Assembly: GCF_024171995.1 (NCBI RefSeq)
Contig: NZ_JAMTCT010000029.1
Span: 1 to 62,507, forward strand
Direction: 5' to 3'
Length of the DNA: 62,507 bases
Origin: Promicromonospora umidemergens
GTDB lineage: Bacteria > Actinomycetota > Actinomycetes > Actinomycetales > Cellulomonadaceae
The notes under the pieces are model-generated. The model made no database searches and was not told the origin of the DNA. It saw only the letters and a program-made list of their open reading frames with translations. Positions 1 through 7,934 of the stretch are shown piece by piece (the stretch's first letter is position 1; every line of letters begins with the position of its first letter). Position numbers and translations under genes: made by a program.

Positions 1-442
1 CACCCAGGGTCCCCGCGACCAGGCGCTCCCGCGTCACCGGCAACGCCGTGGCCAGGCGACGCGCCATCGTCATGTCCTTGCCCGCCGCCGCCGCCGAGAT
101 GCCCTCACGCACCCGCAACCACGACGTGAACGTGCGCGCCGTACCACCCGACCGCCACGAACCCTCAGCCTCGATCCGCGGCAACAAGACGTACCGCACC
201 CCGTCCAACCGGCCCGTCAACCGACGGGCCCGGGTGTGCGCCTCGACCAAGCGGGCGACGGACGGCGCATCCCACCCGTCCAACACCTCCGGACCGGTCA
301 GACCCGCCAGCTCACCCACCGCGTCCTCGATCCGCGCCAACGCCTCCTCGATCGACACCGCGGGAGGCAGACCACCAGTCGTGTCGTTCGTCGACTGCTC
401 CACCAGTACCCACCCCCCATCTCCGTCGTCCGTTGACCCCAT
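1..442 (-). CDS. DUF222-domain protein (13E12-like, HNH endonuclease family), partial
   Basis: The gene runs off the left edge, so only the N-terminal 147 codons are visible. They contain the helical DUF222 pattern, including LDGVRYVLLPRIEAEG and an R-T-F-T-S-W-L-R-V-R-E-G-I-S segment. In actinobacteria this domain is usually followed by a C-terminal HNH nuclease domain, which would lie outside the window. These genes are multicopy in actinobacterial genomes and their biological role is unclear. I chose the ATG at 442; a GTG at 403 in the same frame is an alternative. An SOS-box-like palindrome lies 4 nt upstream of the ATG, so DNA-damage control is plausible. Confidence 0.8.
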   Translation of the reverse strand, partial: MGSTDDGDGGWVLVEQSTNDTTGGLPPAVSIEEALARIEDAVGELAGLTGPEVLDGWDAPSVARLVEAHTRARRLTGRLDGVRYVLLPRIEAEGSWRSGGTARTFTSWLRVREGISAAAAGKDMTMARRLATALPVTRERLVAGTLG

Positions 443-446
443 TATC

Positions 447-462
447 TCGAACATACGTATGA
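447..462 (-). promoter_or_regulatory. Possible LexA/SOS box
   Basis: TCGAACATACGTATGA matches 10 of the 12 half-site positions of the actinobacterial SOS box TCGAAC-N4-GTTCGA. It lies directly before the ATG of the DUF222 gene. Mycobacterial 13E12 proteins of this class are known to carry SOS boxes, which supports the reading. Confidence 0.5.
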
Positions 463-627
463 TATGCGCGCGCTATCCGGAATCTGTGGATAACCCTCCA
501 CGACAGCGAGATCCCCCTGAGGCCTGTTCCAGAAGTCCCCCAGGACAGGCGATCGCGGAGTGGTACGACTCGGGTGAGGTCGAGATGTGGGACGTGACTG
601 TGGCCGACGGGATCTCCTGAACCACGC

Positions 628-658
628 TTGACCTCAACCGGCATTGAGGTTGTTGGCT
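628..658 (+). promoter_or_regulatory. MerR/SoxR-type promoter-operator
   Basis: A TTGACC -35 element (628-633) overlaps the inverted repeat CCTCAACCGGCATTGAGG (632-649), whose half sites CCTCAA/TTGAGG with a 6-bp centre equal those of SoxR boxes. A 19-bp spacer leads to a weak -10 candidate, TTGGCT (653-658). Over-long spacing spanned by a palindrome is typical of MerR-activated promoters. The transcript would start close to the ATG at 666. The regulator is not in the window. Confidence 0.5.
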
Positions 659-665
659 GTGCCGC

Positions 666-1409
666 ATGGAGATCATGAGCGTCGACACGGTGACCCGGTC
701 GACGGCGGAGACCGCTGCGTACTACGAGACCGTCCTCGGGCTCCCGGTGCGGAAAGAGATCGGTGCGGTTGAGGTTGCCGTCGGGCGGTCGGTCATCCGG
801 TTCCGGGAGGACGCGGATTCCGTGGGGGACCAGCACTACGCCTTCCTCGTCGACGACGCGCGGTTCGAAGCTGCCCGGGACTTCCTCGCAGCGGGCCCTG
901 GGCTGCTCGGCGACGGTGACCGCACCGAGTTCGAGGCGCAGCAGGCCTGGAACGCGCGGTCGCTCTACTTCCCCGGGCCGGACCGGTCGGTGCTGGAAGT
1001 CATCGCGCGCCGTGATCTCCCCTCAGCGCTGGGTGCCGGGCCCGTGCCGGGTGCGAAGGCCTCAAGCCCGCACGAGCCCGACACCCAGCTCGTCCCGTTC
1101 GGGCCCGGTGACCTGTTGTCAGTGAGTGAGGTGGGCATCGCGGTGCCCGACGTCGTCGGTACTGCCGACCGCCTTACCGAGACAGGGATCGGTCGCTACC
1201 CGGACGGTTCGGAGACGTTCTCTCCGGCCGGGCACATCGACGGCATGCTCATCCTGGTCAGCCAGGGGCGCACGTGGTTCCCGACGTCGGACCGCGTCGT
1301 GGGCGAACCGCCGGTCACGGTGATCGGGCAGGCAGGAGCAGCGAGTCCCGGCGTGGTCGCCGGGAGGTACGAGCTGGCCCCGGGCCGCGTGCTCGTCGTC
1401 CGACCGTAG
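666..1409 (+). CDS. VOC-family (glyoxalase/bleomycin resistance/dioxygenase) protein
   Basis: A 247-residue protein with two vicinal-oxygen-chelate modules. The first (about residues 1-115) opens with a helix and strand containing AAYYETVLGLPVRKE and ends at SLYFPGPDRSVLEVI. The second (about 150-247) begins VSEVGIAVPDV and is less conserved. VOC proteins are metal-binding enzymes or ligand-sequestering resistance proteins; nothing in the sequence fixes the substrate. An in-frame ATG at 675 is a possible start, but the MerR-type promoter places the transcript start near 666. The gene stands alone and is convergent with trmL. MerR-type control would fit a role in detoxification or redox stress. 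Confidence 0.75.
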   Translation: MEIMSVDTVTRSTAETAAYYETVLGLPVRKEIGAVEVAVGRSVIRFREDADSVGDQHYAFLVDDARFEAARDFLAAGPGLLGDGDRTEFEAQQAWNARSLYFPGPDRSVLEVIARRDLPSALGAGPVPGAKASSPHEPDTQLVPFGPGDLLSVSEVGIAVPDVVGTADRLTETGIGRYPDGSETFSPAGHIDGMLILVSQGRTWFPTSDRVVGEPPVTVIGQAGAASPGVVAGRYELAPGRVLVVRP

Positions 1410-1525
1410 CTCGCACGAGGGAAGCGGCAGACCTCAGGCCATCCGCATGATGGTGATCGCCCTGTTTTGATCATCTCGTTGTCACTTCTGCGAGGATCTC
1501 GACAGCACTCTTGCGATCGGCCACC

Positions 1526-2032
1526 TCACGCGCCCTCCGCGAACCCCGCCTGTCGCCACACCTCGTACACCGCGATCGACGCCGCGTTCGTCAGGTTGAG
1601 CGACCGCCGCCCGGGCAGCATCGGGATCCGCAGCTCGTCGGTGACGCGCGGGTGGGCGAGCGCCTCCGGCGGCAGCCCCGTGGGCTCCGGGCCGAACAGC
1701 AGCACGTCTCCCGGCTGGTACTCGACGTCGGTGAAGCGCGTGGTCGCACGGGTCGTGAACGCGAAGACGCGTGCTCCCGGCAGGGCGTCGAGCGCCGTGT
1801 CGAGCGACGGGTGCACGTCCATGACGGCGAGGTCGTGGTAGTCGAGGCCCGCACGCTTCAGCTTGGCCTCCGACAGGTCGAAGCCCAGCGGCTCCACCAG
1901 GTGCAGCCGGGCACCGGTGACCGCCGCGAGCCGGATCGCGGACCCGGTGTTACCGGGGATGCGGGGCTCGAAGTAGACGATGTGGGCGAGCGGGAACTCG
2001 GGCAGCGCGGAGGCGTCAGGCTGGTGCGGCAC
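1526..2032 (-). CDS. trmL: tRNA (cytidine/uridine-34-2'-O)-methyltransferase TrmL
   Basis: A 168-residue SPOUT methyltransferase that 2'-O-methylates the wobble base of certain leucine tRNAs using S-adenosylmethionine. The family's three motifs are visible: IPGNTGSAIRLAAVTGA near the N-terminus, LLFGPEPTGLPPE in the middle, and the trefoil-knot segment RIPMLPGRRSLNLTNAASIA near the C-terminus. The open frame continues to 2260, but GTG at 2032 gives the normal family length and has an AGGGAG ribosome site nine bases upstream. The upstream extension shares no family sequence. It is divergent from the trpS leader region. Confidence 0.88.
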   Translation of the reverse strand: MPHQPDASALPEFPLAHIVYFEPRIPGNTGSAIRLAAVTGARLHLVEPLGFDLSEAKLKRAGLDYHDLAVMDVHPSLDTALDALPGARVFAFTTRATTRFTDVEYQPGDVLLFGPEPTGLPPEALAHPRVTDELRIPMLPGRRSLNLTNAASIAVYEVWRQAGFAEGA

Positions 2033-2227
2033 AGCCCCATTCTCCCTGCCCGACGTCGGGGCGCGTGACGCCACGGCGGTCGGCTTGTTCGCTTCCTCGA
2101 TCTCGAACCGCAGCTGAAGGTCGGTGCGCTCGATCATGTCGCGCTGACCGTCGTAGGGACTTGCACCAGCAGCCACGGCCTCGAAGACCTCCTTGCTCGG
2201 CGTCGAAAGGACACATACTCTGAGCGC

Positions 2228-2272
2228 ATGACGCACGGGCTCGACTGGTGGCGGCTGCACTCGCAGCCGTGA
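2228..2272 (+). CDS. Trp-rich leader peptide of trpS (attenuator peptide)
   Basis: A 14-codon frame, MTHGLDWWRLHSQP, with adjacent Trp codons at 2246-2251, ending 23 nt before a strong intrinsic terminator. An AAAGGA element lies about 15 nt before the ATG. Tandem Trp codons immediately ahead of a hairpin and terminator are the hallmark of ribosome-mediated attenuation. Streptomyces auxiliary tryptophanyl-tRNA synthetase genes are known to be controlled this way. When charged tRNA-Trp is scarce the ribosome would stall on the two Trp codons and transcription would continue into trpS. Confidence 0.85.
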   Translation: MTHGLDWWRLHSQP

Positions 2273-2329
2273 CCTGACGCGCCCACCCGCACGGAAGTCC
2301 CGAGCTGCTCGCCGCAGCCCGGGACTTTT
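2252..2329 (+). promoter_or_regulatory. Ribosome-mediated transcription attenuator of trpS
   Basis: Three mutually exclusive structures can be drawn. Hairpin 1:2 is CGGCTGC (2252-2258) with GCAGCCG (2263-2269), starting one base after the Trp codons. The terminator 3:4 is AAGTCCCG-A-GCTGC (2295-2308) with GCAGC-C-CGGGACTT (2314-2327), running into TTTT (2326-2329). The antiterminator 2:3 is GCAGC (2263-2267) with GCTGC (2304-2308). A ribosome stalled on the Trp codons covers segment 1, freeing segment 2 to pair with 3 and break the terminator. Confidence 0.8.
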
Positions 2330-2379
2330 CTGTGCCCGACGCCGTCCGTGGGCAGCTCCCTGACCAAGGAGACACCCAC

Positions 2380-3513
2380 ATGTCCGTCACTATCGCACCC
2401 GAGGCGACCACACCGCCGTCGGCCACTCCCGGCGGGCCGGCCAGCACGACCCGCTCCGCCGCAGCGGCCCGCGAGCGAACCGCCGACCTGGAGCAGCTGA
2501 TCGTCCAGAACCCGGGGGCGTACCGCGTCCTGACCGGGGACCGGCCCACGGGGGCGCTGCACCTGGGCCACCTGCTCGGCACCGTGGCCAATCGCGTGCG
2601 CCTGCAGAACCTCGGCGTCGAGATGTTCCTCATCGTCGCCGACTACCAGGTCATCACCGACCGGGACGACGCAGGGGACCTGCCCGCCACCGTTCGCGAG
2701 GTGCTGCTCGACTATCTCGCCGCAGGGATCGACCCCGAGTGCACCACGATCTTCACGCACTCGGCAGTCCCGGCCCTGAACCAGCTGCTGCTGCCCTTCC
2801 TGTCGCTGGTCACCGTCGCAGAGCTCGAGCGCAACCCCACGGTCAAGGCCGAGTCGGAGGCCGCGGCAGAGCGCGGCGGCCGGGGAACGAGCGGCCTGCT
2901 GTTCACCTACCCGGTGCATCAGGCAGCAGACATCCTGTTCTGTCACGGCAACCTCGTGCCGGTCGGCGAGGACCAGCTGCCGCACCTCGAGGCCACCCGG
3001 ACCGTGGCCCGCCGGTTCAACCAGCGCTACTCAGCCGCGCAGCCGTACTTCCCCGAGCCGGATGCGCTCATCGCACAGTCCCCGACAATCCTGGGCAGCG
3101 ACGGGGGCAAGATGTCGAAGTCACGCGGCAATGCGCTGGAGCTGCGCGCCACCGAGGACGAGACCGTTGCGTTCTTCCGGCGCGCGAAGACCGATGCCGA
3201 CCGTGCGATCACGTACGAACCCGAGCGACGGCCCGAGATCGCCAACCTGCTCCAGATCGGTGCGTACTTCACCGGGACCTCGCCGCAGGCACTCGCCGAC
3301 GAGGTGGGCTCGGCCGGCGCGGGGCGTCTCAAGACGCTGGTCACCGAGGCGGTCACGGAGGGCCTGCGCCCCCTCCGTGCCCGACGCCGGGAGCTCGCCG
3401 CCACCGGTTCTCGCCACCTCGCCGAGGTGCTCGCCCGCGGCAACGCCCATGCGAACGCGATAGCCGACCGCACCCTCGACGACGTCCGCGATCTCATGGG
3501 GATGCGGTACTGA
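2380..3513 (+). CDS. trpS: Tryptophanyl-tRNA synthetase (auxiliary, attenuator-controlled type)
   Basis: A 377-residue class I aminoacyl-tRNA synthetase charging tRNA-Trp in the cytoplasm. The HIGH-type motif is HLGH (61-64) and KMSKS is intact at 244-248. YPVHQAADILF (about 177-187) is the tryptophan-pocket segment. The first 35 residues are a Thr/Ala/Pro-rich extension of low conservation. The ATG at 2380 has AAGGAG eight bases upstream. A Trp-Trp leader peptide and terminator precede it, the arrangement described for the indolmycin-resistant second TrpRS of Streptomyces, so this is probably an inducible second copy rather than the only trpS. Whether it confers antibiotic tolerance cannot be read from the sequence. 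Confidence 0.93.
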   Translation: MSVTIAPEATTPPSATPGGPASTTRSAAAARERTADLEQLIVQNPGAYRVLTGDRPTGALHLGHLLGTVANRVRLQNLGVEMFLIVADYQVITDRDDAGDLPATVREVLLDYLAAGIDPECTTIFTHSAVPALNQLLLPFLSLVTVAELERNPTVKAESEAAAERGGRGTSGLLFTYPVHQAADILFCHGNLVPVGEDQLPHLEATRTVARRFNQRYSAAQPYFPEPDALIAQSPTILGSDGGKMSKSRGNALELRATEDETVAFFRRAKTDADRAITYEPERRPEIANLLQIGAYFTGTSPQALADEVGSAGAGRLKTLVTEAVTEGLRPLRARRRELAATGSRHLAEVLARGNAHANAIADRTLDDVRDLMGMRY

Positions 3514-3607
3514 CCTGTCTGCCCGAGCCCGGGAGGGGTCCCTTCCGTTCATGGCTACGGTGTGCCGCGCGTGCGCTCGGCACGCGTGTCGACCGAAGGA
3601 GAGAGAC

Positions 3608-4096
3608 ATGATCACCGCACCTCGGAGAGCGACGAGCAAGCTGGCAATAGCATTGCTGGCGACGTTCTCCCTTACGCTGCCCGCCACCGCTGTCGCGGCT
3701 GTGCCCGCTGCCCCGGCGCCTGTCGCACCGGTGGTCGCCGCTGCGCCCTCCGCGCCGGTCTCCGCGTTGGCATCCGTGTGTCCGGGCAAGCGCATCGTGC
3801 ACAAGCCGATCAAGCTGAACGGATACAAGATCGGCTGGCTGAACGTCTACTACAGCCGGAGCAAGGGCACCAAGTGCGGCGTGGTGATGCACGCGGGGGC
3901 GAGCTGGGGAAAGACCGCCTACACGCAGGTGCAGGTCTGGAACGCGTACTCGTCGTCCTTCTCGGGTGGCGACTATCGCTACCGGACAGGCAAGGCGTCG
4001 GTCGGCGGCGTCCGCGGTGAGTGCGTCTCGGCGCAGGGGCTCATGGACTGGCGCGGCAAGACCAGGACGGCCACCGTGCACGGGCTCTGCGGCTGA
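3608..4096 (+). CDS. Small secreted protein of unknown function
   Basis: A 162-residue protein with a clear Sec signal: basic N-terminus, then LAIALLATFSLTLPATAVAA (about 12-31), then an Ala/Pro-rich linker. The mature part of about 100 residues has four cysteines (in SVCPGK, TKCGVV, GECVSA and HGLCG), which could form two disulphides, and many Tyr, Trp and Gly residues suggesting a small beta-rich fold. The spacing loosely recalls actinobacterial spore-associated protein A-like secreted proteins, but I do not firmly recognise it. ATG at 3608 has AAGGAG seven bases upstream. It is the last gene before a bidirectional terminator. Confidence 0.7.
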   Translation: MITAPRRATSKLAIALLATFSLTLPATAVAAVPAAPAPVAPVVAAAPSAPVSALASVCPGKRIVHKPIKLNGYKIGWLNVYYSRSKGTKCGVVMHAGASWGKTAYTQVQVWNAYSSSFSGGDYRYRTGKASVGGVRGECVSAQGLMDWRGKTRTATVHGLCG

Positions 4097-4138
4097 TCCG
4101 ACACCGCGGGCCGGCGCACCAGCCCGCGGACAAAGAAG

Positions 4139-4176
4139 TTCCCCGGCCGGGATGCCTCGATGACCCGGCCGGGGAA
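4139..4176. terminator. Bidirectional terminator hairpin
   Basis: TTCCCCGGCCGGG (4139-4151) pairs perfectly with 4164-4176 around a 12-nt loop. It sits between the converging 3608-4096 gene and pckG. There is no long U tract on either strand. Confidence 0.7.
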
Positions 4177-4244
4177 GTCTGCTCGGACGGCTGCCGGCAC
4201 GACGGGTAGCCACCCGTTGCAGCCGCGCCGTCAGCCGTCCGAAG

Positions 4245-6161
4245 TCACTTGGCCAGACGCTCCCGCAGGGCGTCCAGCTGGGCGCGCAGCGCGGCCGGTG
4301 TGTGGTCGCCGAACCGCGCGAAGAACTCCTCGGTCAGCTCGGCCTCGGCCAGCCACGGCTCGGTGGGGACGTCGAAGAGCGCCGCCAGATCGGCGTCGGA
4401 CACCTCGAGGCCGTCCAGGTTCAGCGTGCCCGGCGCGGGCAGGTTGCCCACCGGGGAGGCCACCGACGTGTCGGTGCGCAGGCCGCGGCCGGCCTCGACC
4501 TGACCGACGATCCACTCGATGACACGCGAGTTCTCGCCGAAGCCCGGCCACAGGAAGCTGCCGTCGTCGCCCTTGCGGAACCAGTTCACCTGGAAGATCT
4601 GCGGGCGCTTCGACTCCTCGATGCCCGCACCGACGTCGAGCCAGTGCGACCAGTGGTCGGCCATGTTGTAGCCGCAGAACGGGAGCATCGCGAAGGGGTC
4701 GCGGCGCAGCTCGCCGAGCGCGCCCTCTGCCGCTGCCGTGCGCTCCGACGAGATCGTCGCGCCCATGAACACGCCGTGCTCCCAGCCGAACGACTGCGCC
4801 ACGAGCGGCACGTTGGTGGCGCGGCGTCCGCCGAAGACGATGGCGTCGACCGGCACGCCGGCCGGGTCCTCCCAGGTGTCCGCGATGGTCGGGCACTGGG
4901 CCGCCGAGACCGTGAAGCGGGAGTTCGGGTGGGCGGCGGGGCGCTCGTCGGCGTCGGCGGGCGTCCAGTCGTTGCCCTGCCAGTCGATGAGGTGCTCCGG
5001 CGCCTCGGGCGTCAGGCCCTCCCACCAGACGTCGCCGTCGTCCGTCAGGGCGACGTTGGTGAAGATGGTGTCGCGGTCGAACGTGGCAACGGCCGTCGGG
5101 TTCGTGTCGATGCCGGTACCCGGCGCCACGCCGAAGAAGCCCGCTTCTGGGTTGATGGCGCGCAGGGCGCCGTCGGGTCCCGGGCGCATCCACACGATGT
5201 CGTCGCCGAGGGTCTCGACCTTCCAGCCCGGGATGGTGGGCTGCAGCATCGCGAGGTTGGTCTTGCCGCAGGCGCTCGGGAAGGCGGCGGCAAGGTGGTA
5301 CTGGCGCTGCTCGGGCGACGTGATGCGGATGAGCAGCATGTGCTCGGCGAGCCAGCCTTCGTCGCGCGCCATCGCCGAGGCGATCCGCAGCGCGAAGCAC
5401 TTCTTGCCCAGCAGGGCGTTGCCGCCGTAGCCGGACCCGTACGACCAGATCTCGCGGCTCTCGGGGAAGTGCACGATGTACTTGGTGTCGTTGCAGGGCC
5501 AGGCGACGTCGGCAGCGCCATCAGCCAGCGGGGCGCCCACGGAGTGCACGGCAGGGACCCACGGCTGCCCCGCGTCGATCAGCTCGAGGATCTCGTCCGA
5601 GACGCGCGTCATGACGTGCATCGAGACGACGACGTACGGCGAGTCGGTGATCTCGATGCCGACCTGTGAGATCGGGCCGCCGACCGGGCCCATCGAGAAC
5701 GGCACCACGTACATGGTGCGGCCCTTCATCGAGCCCTCGAAGACACCTTCCAGCTCGGTGCGCATCTCGGCGGGGGCCGCCCAGTTGTTCGTGGGACCGG
5801 CGTCCTCCTCGGCCTCCGAGCAGATGAAGGTGCGCGACTCGACACGCGCGACGTCGGCGGGATTGGAGCGGGCCAGGTACGAGCCGGGGCGCTTCTCCTG
5901 GTTGAGCTCGACGAGCGTGCCGGCGGCCAGCATCTGGTCGATGAGGCGCTGCTTCTCGTCGGCGGAACCATCGCACCAGACGATCTCGTCCGGCTGCGTG
6001 AGCTCGGCGACACCGGCCACCCAGGCCCGCACGCCGTGCTCTCCCGCGGACGCGGCCTGCGCGGTCGCCTCGGACGAGGTGGTGGAGCCCTGGCCGGCCG
6101 TCAGCTCGGAGACGAGCTCGGCGACGAGCCGGGTACGGCGGGGGTTCGCGAGGACGGACAT
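4245..6161 (-). CDS. pckG: Phosphoenolpyruvate carboxykinase (GTP)
   Basis: A 638-residue cytosolic enzyme converting oxaloacetate and GTP to phosphoenolpyruvate, CO2 and GDP, the first step of gluconeogenesis. The GTP-type P-loop FPSACGKTN is at about 294-302. Other family blocks are visible: [15 protein letters not shown] (about 241-255), GDDIVWMRP, and [12 protein letters not shown]. The N-terminal 30 residues are longer than usual. ATG at 6161 has GGAG six bases upstream; an in-frame ATG at 6179 has no such site. It is divergent from a RamB-like regulator, and in corynebacteria RamB controls acetate and gluconeogenic genes, so local control is plausible. Confidence 0.95.
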   Translation of the reverse strand: MSVLANPRRTRLVAELVSELTAGQGSTTSSEATAQAASAGEHGVRAWVAGVAELTQPDEIVWCDGSADEKQRLIDQMLAAGTLVELNQEKRPGSYLARSNPADVARVESRTFICSEAEEDAGPTNNWAAPAEMRTELEGVFEGSMKGRTMYVVPFSMGPVGGPISQVGIEITDSPYVVVSMHVMTRVSDEILELIDAGQPWVPAVHSVGAPLADGAADVAWPCNDTKYIVHFPESREIWSYGSGYGGNALLGKKCFALRIASAMARDEGWLAEHMLLIRITSPEQRQYHLAAAFPSACGKTNLAMLQPTIPGWKVETLGDDIVWMRPGPDGALRAINPEAGFFGVAPGTGIDTNPTAVATFDRDTIFTNVALTDDGDVWWEGLTPEAPEHLIDWQGNDWTPADADERPAAHPNSRFTVSAAQCPTIADTWEDPAGVPVDAIVFGGRRATNVPLVAQSFGWEHGVFMGATISSERTAAAEGALGELRRDPFAMLPFCGYNMADHWSHWLDVGAGIEESKRPQIFQVNWFRKGDDGSFLWPGFGENSRVIEWIVGQVEAGRGLRTDTSVASPVGNLPAPGTLNLDGLEVSDADLAALFDVPTEPWLAEAELTEEFFARFGDHTPAALRAQLDALRERLAK

Positions 6162-6266
6162 GTGCGCTCCGATCGTCATGCGGCGAGCCACGGTGGCGGG
6201 CTTGTTTCCACTCTGGTACGTGGATCTTCCCGATTTCCAGCCCACGGGCTGTCAAGAAACGCGGAT

Positions 6267-6283
6267 CTTCACGTAGTGTGAAG
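6267..6283. promoter_or_regulatory. Inverted repeat in the pckG-ramB divergent promoter
   Basis: CTTCAC-GTAGT-GTGAAG is a perfect 6-bp inverted repeat with a 5-bp centre, 106 nt upstream of the pckG start. Its position suggests an operator. It does not obviously match the AT-rich RamB motif known from Corynebacterium. Confidence 0.4.
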
Positions 6284-6329
6284 TAGCGGGTTCCTGTTGG
6301 CCGATCCCGGGTTTCCCGGCGTGACGGCC

Positions 6330-6389
6330 ATCACACGAACGGCCGTCACACGAACGGCGATCACACGAACGGCGATCACACGAACGGAC
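6330..6389 (+). repeat. Four tandem 15-bp repeats upstream of the RamB-like gene
   Basis: Units at 6330, 6345, 6360 and 6375 follow RTCACACGAACGGNN and differ only at the first and last bases. The 15-bp period is not a whole number of helical turns (about 1.4), so units would face different sides of the DNA. They end 11 nt before the GTG start, within the probable 5' untranslated region or core promoter, so they could be protein-binding iterons or a slipping minisatellite. Confidence 0.8.
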
Positions 6390-6399
6390 GGAGGGCGAC

Positions 6400-7887
6400 G
6401 TGCCGAGCTCGAACGAGGCGACCTCGCGCGGCGAGACCGACCTGATCACCCTGGGCCGGCGCATCCGGCACCTGCGCACCACGCAGGGACTCACGCTCGA
6501 CGGGCTCGGCGAGAAGGTGGGCTCCGCGCCGAGCCTCTTGTCGCTCGTGGAGAACGGGCGGCGCGAACCGCGCCTCGGCCTGCTGCGGTCCATCGCCGAG
6601 GCGCTCGGCGTGCCGATGAGCGAGCTGCTCAGCGCTGAGCCGCCGTCGCGCCGCGCGGCCCTGGAGATCGCGCTCGATCGGGCCCAGCGCGGACCGCTGT
6701 TCACCACCCTCGGGGTGCCCGCCGTCAAGCCCAGCCAGAAGCTGCCGATGCCCGTGCTGGAGCAGCTCGTCGGGTTGCACGAGGAGCTGGCCCGGCGCGA
6801 GCAGCTGGCCATCGCCACCCCGGAGGAGGCGCGGCGCGCCAACACCGAGCTGCGCCTGGAGCGGGAGGCCCGCGACAACCACTACCCGCAGTTCGAGGCG
6901 GTGGCGGAGCAGCTGGTCAGGGCCGCCGGGTACACGGGCGGCGCCCTGACCCACCGCACGGTGGCGCGGATGGCGGAGCAGATGGGCTTCACCCTGCTGC
7001 ACGTTGACGACCTGCCGCGGTCCGCGCGCTCGGTGACCGACCTGCACAACGGCCGCATCTACCTGCCACCTGCGTCGACCCCTGGTGGACACGGGCTCCG
7101 GTCGCTCGCGCTGCAGGCGCTGGCGCACCGGGTGCTCGAGCACGACCGGCCGCGCTCCTACGGCGAGTTCCTGCGCCAGCGCGTCGAGATCACGTACTTC
7201 GCCGCCGCGTGCCTCGCGCCGCAGTTCGTGGCCGTGCCGTTCCTGGAGGCGCGCAAGCGGGAGCGTGACCTCGCGGTCGAGGACTTCCGCGACGCGTTCG
7301 GCATCACGCACGAGGCCGCCGCCATGCGGCTCACCAACCTCGCCACGCACCACCTGGGCATCCCGCTGCACTTTCTGCGGGTGGGGGCCGACGGTGCCCT
7401 CTTCCGCGGCTACGCGAACGACGGTCTGCCCTTCCCGCAGGACGTCACCGGCGCCATCGAGGGCCAGCTGATCTGCCGGCGGTGGGCGGCGCGCGAGGCC
7501 TTCGAGCGGCGCGACCGCGCCACCGAGTTCTACCAGTACACCGACACACCGGCCGGGACCTTCTGGTGCTCCACCCAGACGGGTTCCATGTCGCAGTCGG
7601 GCGGGCCGGACGGCGGGTCGGGTGCGTTCTCGATCACCGTCGGCGTGCCCTATGCCCATGCCAAGTGGTTCCGCGGGCGGGACTCGCAGGTGCGGCGCAG
7701 CTCCGGCTGCCCGGACCCGGCATGCTGCCAGCGCCCGGCGCCTGAGCTCACGGACCGCTGGTCGGGCGAGGCCTGGCCGTCCGGGCGCATGCACCAGCAG
7801 ATCCTCGCGGCCCTCCCGCGCGGCGCCTTTCCCGGCGTGGACGACGCAGAGGTCTACGCGTTCCTGGACAAGCACGCGCCTGGGTAG
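6400..7887 (+). CDS. RamB/ScfR-like XRE regulator with IrrE-type domain
   Basis: A 495-residue transcriptional regulator. Residues about 18-75 form an XRE helix-turn-helix (LGRRIRHLRTTQGLTLDGL, then SLVENGRREPRL). The middle part resembles the ImmA/IrrE-like DUF955 region and the C-terminal part the DUF2083 region of short-chain-fatty-acid regulators, ending with a cysteine-bearing segment (SSGCPDPACCQRP). The architecture and length match RamB of corynebacteria and mycobacteria, which controls glyoxylate-cycle and acetate genes and responds to acyl-CoA status. The canonical HExxH is not evident here (the segment reads ALAHRVLEHD), so protease activity is unlikely. GTG at 6400 follows GGAGGG. 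It is divergent from pckG. Confidence 0.85.
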   Translation: MPSSNEATSRGETDLITLGRRIRHLRTTQGLTLDGLGEKVGSAPSLLSLVENGRREPRLGLLRSIAEALGVPMSELLSAEPPSRRAALEIALDRAQRGPLFTTLGVPAVKPSQKLPMPVLEQLVGLHEELARREQLAIATPEEARRANTELRLEREARDNHYPQFEAVAEQLVRAAGYTGGALTHRTVARMAEQMGFTLLHVDDLPRSARSVTDLHNGRIYLPPASTPGGHGLRSLALQALAHRVLEHDRPRSYGEFLRQRVEITYFAAACLAPQFVAVPFLEARKRERDLAVEDFRDAFGITHEAAAMRLTNLATHHLGIPLHFLRVGADGALFRGYANDGLPFPQDVTGAIEGQLICRRWAAREAFERRDRATEFYQYTDTPAGTFWCSTQTGSMSQSGGPDGGSGAFSITVGVPYAHAKWFRGRDSQVRRSSGCPDPACCQRPAPELTDRWSGEAWPSGRMHQQILAALPRGAFPGVDDAEVYAFLDKHAPG

Positions 7888-7934
7888 ACCCCGGCTGCTG
7901 CTGCTGCCTGTCGGACGGGTTAGCGTAGTCGACC

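Noticed and set aside
48-620. A plus-strand 190-codon frame at the left edge
   Set aside because: It mirrors the DUF222 gene on the minus strand and has no family sequence.
6330-6389. Possible CRISPR array
   Set aside because: The 15-bp units are directly tandem without spacers and no cas genes are nearby.
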